Source of the DNA: Pleurocapsa minor GSE-CHR-MK 17-07R
Lineage (GTDB): Bacteria; Chloroflexota; Anaerolineae; Aggregatilineales; Phototrophicaceae
DNA length: 64,000 bases
Assembly (NCBI GenBank): GCA_019359125.1
Contig: JAHHHY010000002.1
Location: forward strand, 558,001 to 622,000
Reading direction: 5' to 3'
Below the pieces are notes generated by a model. That model was given only the letters and a program-made list of their open reading frames with translations. It made no database searches and was not told the origin of the DNA. This document shows positions 59,150 through 64,000 of this stretch, in pieces. The position numbers and the translations under genes are program-made. How positions within the stretch are numbered: the stretch's first letter is position 1; the number at the start of each line of letters is the position of its first letter.

Positions 59150-60004
59150 ATGACTCAGCTGTCTCGGCGTGGCACACGTGCCAATAAAGCCGTCTACTTC
59201 ACCACACTGATTATCATTTCCCTGAGCCTGATCGCTGGCAGCCAGAGCGGGCTGCTCGCGCCCATTGAAGGCGTGCTGGCTGTGCCGCTGAACGCGGTCA
59301 CAGGCGTGCTGACCACGGCTGCCCTGCGCCTGAGCGGTCAGGTGGCCGACCTGGCCGAAGTCAGCTCGCTGCAGGAGCGTAATGCCCAGCTTGAAGAGGC
59401 TCTCGTGCGCCTGCAAAGCGAAGTGACCGAACTGCGCGAGCTGTCCAGCGATTACCAGCGGCTGGCCGGGCTGGTCGACTATACCAGCACGGCACGGGGG
59501 CAGGAATTTCTGGCTGCCGATGTCATCGCCGCGGAACAGGCCCCCCTGCGCACCATCATCGTCAATCGCGGCACCCGTGACGGCATCCAGGTAGAGATGC
59601 CGGTTGTGACGGCGCAGGGCCTGGTGGGGCGCGTCATCGAAGTGCAGTCCAATGCCTCGCGCGTGCAGCTGGTGACAGACCCGTCCAGCGCGATCAGCGC
59701 CCGCCTGCTGACCACCCGCGCCGAAGGCACGGTCATGGGGCAGGTATCCGGCAACCTGGAGATGACGTTCATCCCGCTGGGGGCGCGCATCGAACCCGGT
59801 GACCTCGTCTATACCTCCGGCCTGGGCGGAAATCTGCCGCCGGATATCCTGATCGGGCAGGTGACCAGCAGCCGCGAGGGCCTCGACCTGTATCAGGTGG
59901 CGCAGGTGCGCAGCCTGGTCGATTTCCCGGTGCTGGAAATCGTGCTGATCGTGACCAACTTCCAGCCCGTCGATGTCACTGCCTTCGGCCAGGTGGGGAA
60001 CTAG
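59150..60004 (+). CDS. mreC: Rod-shape-determining protein MreC
   Basis: A 284-residue bitopic protein. One transmembrane segment lies at about 16-36, followed by a coiled coil (about 60-110, SLQERNAQLEEALVRLQSEVTELREL). The extracytoplasmic beta-barrels hold the MreC motifs: IIVNRGTRDGIQVEMPVV, GLVGRVIEVQSNASRVQLVTD and DLVYTSGLGGNLPPDI. MreC connects MreB to PBP2. It has its own promoter 73 nt after mreB, and is followed 3 nt later by mreD. Confidence 0.93.
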   Translation: MTQLSRRGTRANKAVYFTTLIIISLSLIAGSQSGLLAPIEGVLAVPLNAVTGVLTTAALRLSGQVADLAEVSSLQERNAQLEEALVRLQSEVTELRELSSDYQRLAGLVDYTSTARGQEFLAADVIAAEQAPLRTIIVNRGTRDGIQVEMPVVTAQGLVGRVIEVQSNASRVQLVTDPSSAISARLLTTRAEGTVMGQVSGNLEMTFIPLGARIEPGDLVYTSGLGGNLPPDILIGQVTSSREGLDLYQVAQVRSLVDFPVLEIVLIVTNFQPVDVTAFGQVGN

Positions 60005-60007
60005 CCG

Positions 60008-60502
60008 TTGGGTAATTATCTGGGTGTGCCGCTGCTGCTGCTTGCCGCGATGCTGCAAGTGTCTATCGTGCCACAGCTTCCGCGTGTGCTGGGCGGCGAG
60101 CCGAACCTGGTGTTCCTGCTGGTGCTGGCATATGCAGCACGTGCCACCATCGAGGAAGGTGCGGCGTGGGCGTTTCTCGGCGGCATCGTTCACGACCTGG
60201 TCACCAGCGTGCCCACCGGCAGCACGACCTTCGGCCTGCTGCTGCTCGTCATCACCATCGACCGTTTACGTGCCCAATTGTTTAATGTCGGCTTCCTGAC
60301 CGTGATCGTCCTCGGCGTGGCAGGGTCTCTGCTGCTGTCCATCATCGGGGTCGCGTTCACTATCCTGAGCGGTTTCAATGTGCGCATTTTCGACCTGATC
60401 ACGTATCAGGTGCTGCCATCTGCCGCTTACAATCTCGTCCTGATCGGGCCAGTGTATCTGTTGATGCGGCGCTTCTGTCCGCCGCCTGCGCTGGCCGCCT
60501 AG
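60008..60502 (+). CDS. mreD: Rod-shape-determining protein MreD
   Basis: A 164-residue membrane protein with about five predicted helices. Its short loops and the position between mreC and mrdA fit MreD, a family that is poorly conserved in sequence. The start is a TTG at 60008, three nt after the mreC stop, with GGGGAAC upstream; an ATG start would be at least 14 residues later and delete part of the first helix. It completes the elongasome set. Confidence 0.82.
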   Translation: MGNYLGVPLLLLAAMLQVSIVPQLPRVLGGEPNLVFLLVLAYAARATIEEGAAWAFLGGIVHDLVTSVPTGSTTFGLLLLVITIDRLRAQLFNVGFLTVIVLGVAGSLLLSIIGVAFTILSGFNVRIFDLITYQVLPSAAYNLVLIGPVYLLMRRFCPPPALAA

Positions 60503-60557
60503 GCATCATCGACCCCGATGTGCCGGGTTAAAGTGAGTTGCGGAGAGGAAAAATCTC

Positions 60558-62927
60558 ATGCAGCGTTGGTATCCATTTCAGGGGTGGCGCCTGACAACCT
60601 TTCAGGCACTCGTTTTGGTCATCTTCATCGGTTTTGGCCTGCGCATGGTGCAGCTTCAGGTGACTGAATATGACCTGTATCAGGCGGCGGCCAATGAAAA
60701 CCGTCTGAGCCAGCTGCCACTGGCCGCCCCGCGCGGGGTGATGTTTGACCGCTATAACCTGCCGATTGCTATCAATGTGCCGGCCTTCAATGTGACGATC
60801 GTGCCCGCCCAGCTTCCTGACACGCAGGAAGAAACGCTGAGTATTTACAATCGCCTGTCGGCGCTCACGGAAGTGCCGCCCACGCGCACGGTCGCGGATG
60901 CCAGCGGCCAGCGCGTGCGCAGCATCGAGGAGCTGGTGGAGGAGGGGCGCGGTCTGGCCCCGTATCGCGCGGTCATTATCGCGCAGGACGTGCCGCAGGC
61001 CGCCGCCATGCAGATTATGGAAGAACGCATCACGCTGCCCGGCGTGGATGTGCAGGTCGCCTCGGTGCGCCAGTATCCCACCGGCGCGCTCACCAGCGCG
61101 ATCGTCGGCTACATGGGGCCGATTCCGCCGGAACAGCAGCTTGAACTGCTGGAACTGGGCTATAACCCCGCCTACGACCGCATCGGTTATGCCGGCATGG
61201 AGCTGTACCTGGAGCCGCTGCTGTCTGGCCAGCGCGGGCGCGTCGTCAGCGAGGTGGACGTGGCCGGCCGGGTGCTGCAGGAAATCGAGCGCGTGAATCC
61301 GCAGCCGGGCATCAACGTGCAGCTCACCATCGACAGCCAGCTTCAGCAGGCCGCCGAAGAAGCCCTGGCTAATCGCATTGACCAGCTGAATGCCGAAAAT
61401 GGCCGCATCGTCAGCGAGACTGGTGTGGTGGTGGCGATGGACCCGAGGACGGGTGAAATCCTGGCGATGGTCAGCTATCCCAGCTACGACAACTCGCGTT
61501 TCGCGCGCAGTATCGATGTGGACTATTACCTGGACGTGGCGGCAGACCCACTCACGCCGCTGGTAAATCATGCCACGCAGTCTTTGTATCCGCCCGGCTC
61601 GATCTGGAAAGTGCTGACGGCTGTGGGCGTGCTGCAGGAAAATGTCATCGATCAGTATTCGTTACTGAATGATCCGGGTGACCTGATTCTGCCCAATCAG
61701 TATGCGCCGAATGACACCACCCGTGGCCAGCGTTTTGTGTGCTGGCTGGACCAGGGCCATGGCAACCTGGATATGCGCGGCGCACTCGCGCAGAGCTGCG
61801 ACGTGTATTTCTATCAGGTGGGCGGAGGCAACCCGGAAGTATCGTCACAGGTGCTGGCCCGCAATGGCCTGGGCATCAATGGCCTGTTCCGCTATTCCAC
61901 CATGTTCGGTATCGGCTCGCTGCAAGGCGTAGAGCTGCCCTTTGAGAACGCCGGCCGTATGCCGGATGCCGACTGGAAGCGCCGTCTGTTGGGGGAGAAC
62001 TGGTCTACCGGCGATACCTACAATGCGGCCTTCGGCCAGGGCTATGTCAACGTGACGCCGATTCAGCTCATTAATTCAATCGCCGCGGTAGCTAACGGCG
62101 GCACGTTATATCAGCCGACCATTATCCGTGAGCTGACCGACGCCGATGGTAATGTCGTACGTCCGTTTGAGCCGCAGGTGCTGCGCACCATCAACCTGGA
62201 TGAAATTCGCGCTGGCGCGCCTGTCCGCCTGCTGATGCTGGAAGACATGATCATGAATGGGTCCAGCAGTCTGGCCTGCACCTGCGAGCGTACCAGTGAG
62301 TGGTATAACCCGGCCCGCTGCAATCCTGAAACGTATACCAATCAGGTGAACATCAACCCGGATGCGTTTGGCGTGCCCGAAATGGTGTCGTATACCGTGC
62401 ACGTGCCCTTCCAGTACAACTTCACCGATAACTTCTGCAACGAGATTCGCTTCGACGAAACCTATCGTCCGCCGTTTGTGGAGACTGAGAATATCTTTGC
62501 CGCACAGGAGGGCATGCGCCTGACGGTGACGCTGGGCACTGGCCAGGCCGCCAATCTGAGTTATGTCCCCGTGGCGGGCAAGACCGGCACAGCCGAATAC
62601 TGCGACGAAATCGCGCGGCCGCTGGGCCTGTGTCGACCGGGCAACTGGCCGGCCCATGCCTGGTTCACGGCCTATGCGCCATATGGCGACAATCCGGAGA
62701 TTCTGGTGCAGGCCTTCGTATATAATGGTGGCGAAGGTTCGGCGGTCGCGCTGCCCGTGGTCGTGCAGACGATGGAGGCGTATTTCCGCCTGCAGAACGA
62801 ACGCGCAGCAGCGGCGGGGGCTCCGCAGGAGCTGAGTGTGCCGCCGTCATCTTCAACCACACCCGCCACACTGGCGCCTGCTGCGCCTGTGGACGATGTG
62901 GCACCTGTGCCTGTTACCGGGGGATAG
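60558..62927 (+). CDS. mrdA: Penicillin-binding protein 2 with Cys-containing insertion
   Basis: A 789-residue transpeptidase of the elongasome. One N-terminal transmembrane helix (about 13-32) is followed by the pedestal domain and the transpeptidase domain. Catalytic motifs are complete: SxxK in PPGSIWK (Ser348), SxN as SCD (413-415) and KTG (675-677). Between the SCD and KTG motifs, residues about 569-652 form an insertion with Cys574, Cys576, Cys588 and Cys627, and two more cysteines follow KTG (682, 692). These could form disulfides in the exported domain. The C-terminal 45 residues are Pro/Ala/Thr-rich. An ATG with GGAGAGGA site starts it. Confidence 0.92.
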   Translation: MQRWYPFQGWRLTTFQALVLVIFIGFGLRMVQLQVTEYDLYQAAANENRLSQLPLAAPRGVMFDRYNLPIAINVPAFNVTIVPAQLPDTQEETLSIYNRLSALTEVPPTRTVADASGQRVRSIEELVEEGRGLAPYRAVIIAQDVPQAAAMQIMEERITLPGVDVQVASVRQYPTGALTSAIVGYMGPIPPEQQLELLELGYNPAYDRIGYAGMELYLEPLLSGQRGRVVSEVDVAGRVLQEIERVNPQPGINVQLTIDSQLQQAAEEALANRIDQLNAENGRIVSETGVVVAMDPRTGEILAMVSYPSYDNSRFARSIDVDYYLDVAADPLTPLVNHATQSLYPPGSIWKVLTAVGVLQENVIDQYSLLNDPGDLILPNQYAPNDTTRGQRFVCWLDQGHGNLDMRGALAQSCDVYFYQVGGGNPEVSSQVLARNGLGINGLFRYSTMFGIGSLQGVELPFENAGRMPDADWKRRLLGENWSTGDTYNAAFGQGYVNVTPIQLINSIAAVANGGTLYQPTIIRELTDADGNVVRPFEPQVLRTINLDEIRAGAPVRLLMLEDMIMNGSSSLACTCERTSEWYNPARCNPETYTNQVNINPDAFGVPEMVSYTVHVPFQYNFTDNFCNEIRFDETYRPPFVETENIFAAQEGMRLTVTLGTGQAANLSYVPVAGKTGTAEYCDEIARPLGLCRPGNWPAHAWFTAYAPYGDNPEILVQAFVYNGGEGSAVALPVVVQTMEAYFRLQNERAAAAGAPQELSVPPSSSTTPATLAPAAPVDDVAPVPVTGG

Positions 62928-62939
62928 TCCAACGCGCAA

Positions 62940-64000
62940 ATGGCCATTTATTCGCCGCAGCAGAGCGCGCGTGCGCGTGTTCAGTACTGGGTGCCGTCGA
63001 TTGCGGCTGGCGCCGTCTCGTGGATTACCTTTCTGGTGTTGGGCGAAACGCCGCTTATTCGGGCCAGCGGCCTGGCATTGATCGTGGTTGGCATGGCGCT
63101 GGCGCTGCGGCACATGGGCGCCGTGCTGTCTGTAGTCGGGGCGCTGGCGCTGGCTTTTTGTCCGGCCTTCTGGGCGCAGACCGGCGGCGCGGAGATGCTT
63201 CAGCCGCTGGAAGTGATCGCTGCGCTGGCCGCGTCGCTGGTGGGCGGGGTGCTGGTGGTCACGCTGAGCAAACAGCGATTTGCCGCGCTGGCCGTCGGGG
63301 TGATCGTGTTTGGCGGGCTGTTCCTGATTGCGGTGGGGACGCCGCGCAGCCTGCGCATGACGACGCTGTTAAGCGCGTGGATGCTGTATCTGCTGATCGA
63401 TGGCCTGTTTGCTGCCAACCCGCGCCCCGACTCGCCGCCAACCGGCCAGCTGGGGCATCAGCACACCTATGGCACGCTGCTGCTGCTGGCCTTTGGCGTG
63501 CTGAATGACCCGCTGTTTGTGATGTTTGCGCCGGCGCTGCTGCTGGCGCTGTTTTTGTCGGGCAAGCGCATGCCACTGCCCTACTGGCTGGTGCTGCTGG
63601 CTGCCGTCATGTGGGGTGCCCGCGGCCTGATCCTGCTGTATGTGGATGCCGATTGGTGGCTGTTTTCGGTCGATATGGCCAAGTCACAGGGGCTGACGGT
63701 GCCCTTCCTGCTGGCCGAGGGCTGGCGCGAGCCGTCGCGCTGGCTGGACATGATCACGCTGGTCAACAATCAGTTCACACCGATTGGCCTGCTGCTGGGT
63801 CTGATCGGGCTGTCGCGCCTGTCGCGCTGGTATCCGCCGGTGGGCGTGGTGCTGATGCTGGCCTTTGCCACCTTTGGGCTGTTCGGCCTGCTGTATTTCG
63901 GCGCAGATGCCTCGGTGCTGCTGCTGCCGCTGCTGATGCTGCTGATCGTGTGGATGACATACGCGGTCTATGCTTTCAGCCACTGGATCCGCCGGGCTGT
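62940..64000 (+). CDS. Polytopic membrane protein, 3' end outside the window
   Basis: An open frame from the ATG at 62940, 12 nt after the mrdA stop, to the end of the window (353 full codons). It begins MAIYSPQQSARARVQYW, followed by eight or more hydrophobic segments, for example GLALIVVGMALAL, FAALAVGVIVFGGLFLIAVG and ASVLLLPLLMLLIVWMTYAVYAF. The topology resembles glycosyltransferase/DUF2723-type (GT117-like) membrane enzymes, but no diagnostic motif was recognised. The close spacing to mrdA suggests co-transcription with the cell-shape genes. Confidence 0.65.
   Translation, partial: MAIYSPQQSARARVQYWVPSIAAGAVSWITFLVLGETPLIRASGLALIVVGMALALRHMGAVLSVVGALALAFCPAFWAQTGGAEMLQPLEVIAALAASLVGGVLVVTLSKQRFAALAVGVIVFGGLFLIAVGTPRSLRMTTLLSAWMLYLLIDGLFAANPRPDSPPTGQLGHQHTYGTLLLLAFGVLNDPLFVMFAPALLLALFLSGKRMPLPYWLVLLAAVMWGARGLILLYVDADWWLFSVDMAKSQGLTVPFLLAEGWREPSRWLDMITLVNNQFTPIGLLLGLIGLSRLSRWYPPVGVVLMLAFATFGLFGLLYFGADASVLLLPLLMLLIVWMTYAVYAFSHWIRRA

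Noticed and set aside
63020-63508. Plus-strand frame of 162 codons near the window end
   Set aside because: It is out of frame with the open membrane-protein frame from 62940, and its translation is Arg/Gly/Ala-rich without hydrophobic helices.

Overview
The window is GC-rich, densely packed bacterial chromosome. The gene families suggest a Chloroflexota (Anaerolineae-like) genome. Pointers are a GH57 branching enzyme with a maltodextrin-type phosphorylase, cytosolic GAF-less PAS kinases beside stand-alone receivers, an AddA/AddB nuclease pair, an MreBCD-PBP2 cluster, secreted PPC proteins with Thr/Asn/Ser-rich linkers, and frequent GTG/TTG starts. This taxonomic guess is inference from gene content only; there is no rRNA. 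I see no tRNA, CRISPR array, insertion sequence, prophage or att site. Codon use looks uniform, so the window reads as core chromosome rather than a mobile island.

Layout. 1-4.4 kb: the 3' end of miaB, a divergent AraC regulator / PhyH dioxygenase pair, a DUF3891 protein and an alpha/beta hydrolase that has lost its nucleophile serine. 4.4-9.8 kb (minus): an envelope operon (DUF3299-like lipoprotein, ABC ATPase, FtsX-like permease, TlpA-like lipoprotein), preceded by a large alkaline phosphatase. 10-15.7 kb (minus): a polyamine-type ABC importer operon, potD - aldehyde dehydrogenase - potA - potB - potC, which couples uptake to oxidation of an amino-aldehyde. 15.8-21.8 kb: a UPF0316 membrane protein, a methyltransferase/glycosyltransferase pair, a histidine phosphatase, and an overlapping PHP - glycosyltransferase - mgsA operon.

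21.9-31.3 kb (minus): an apparent operon of receiver protein - NERD-like membrane protein - addB - addA - polytopic membrane protein. It diverges from a second receiver gene that is coupled to a soluble histidine kinase (31.4-33.1 kb). 33.2-41.3 kb: glycogen metabolism, with GH57 branching enzyme, glgA, a small membrane protein, glgC, a free-standing CBM48 protein and glgP. Synthesis and phosphorolysis are side by side, and a 19-bp perfect palindrome lies ahead of glgP.

41.4-47.3 kb: a PNPOx-like flavoprotein, a cytochrome c lipoprotein, a Clp-family AAA+ protein whose first ATPase domain looks dead, a phosphohexomutase and a Uma2-type nuclease. 47.3-51.8 kb (minus): an overlapping operon of B12-binding radical SAM, methyltransferase, flippase and GT4, which suggests a lipid or surface-glycan modification pathway. 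51.9-57.9 kb (minus): a small protein, a secreted PPC protein, a GH3 NagZ-like enzyme, an OmpR-type regulator and tilS. 58-64 kb (plus): the cell-shape cluster mreB-mreC-mreD-mrdA (PBP2 with a Cys-containing insertion), followed by a polytopic membrane protein that runs off the window. NagZ-like GH3, MreBCD and PBP2 together indicate a peptidoglycan-building cell. No gap between genes exceeds 300 bases.
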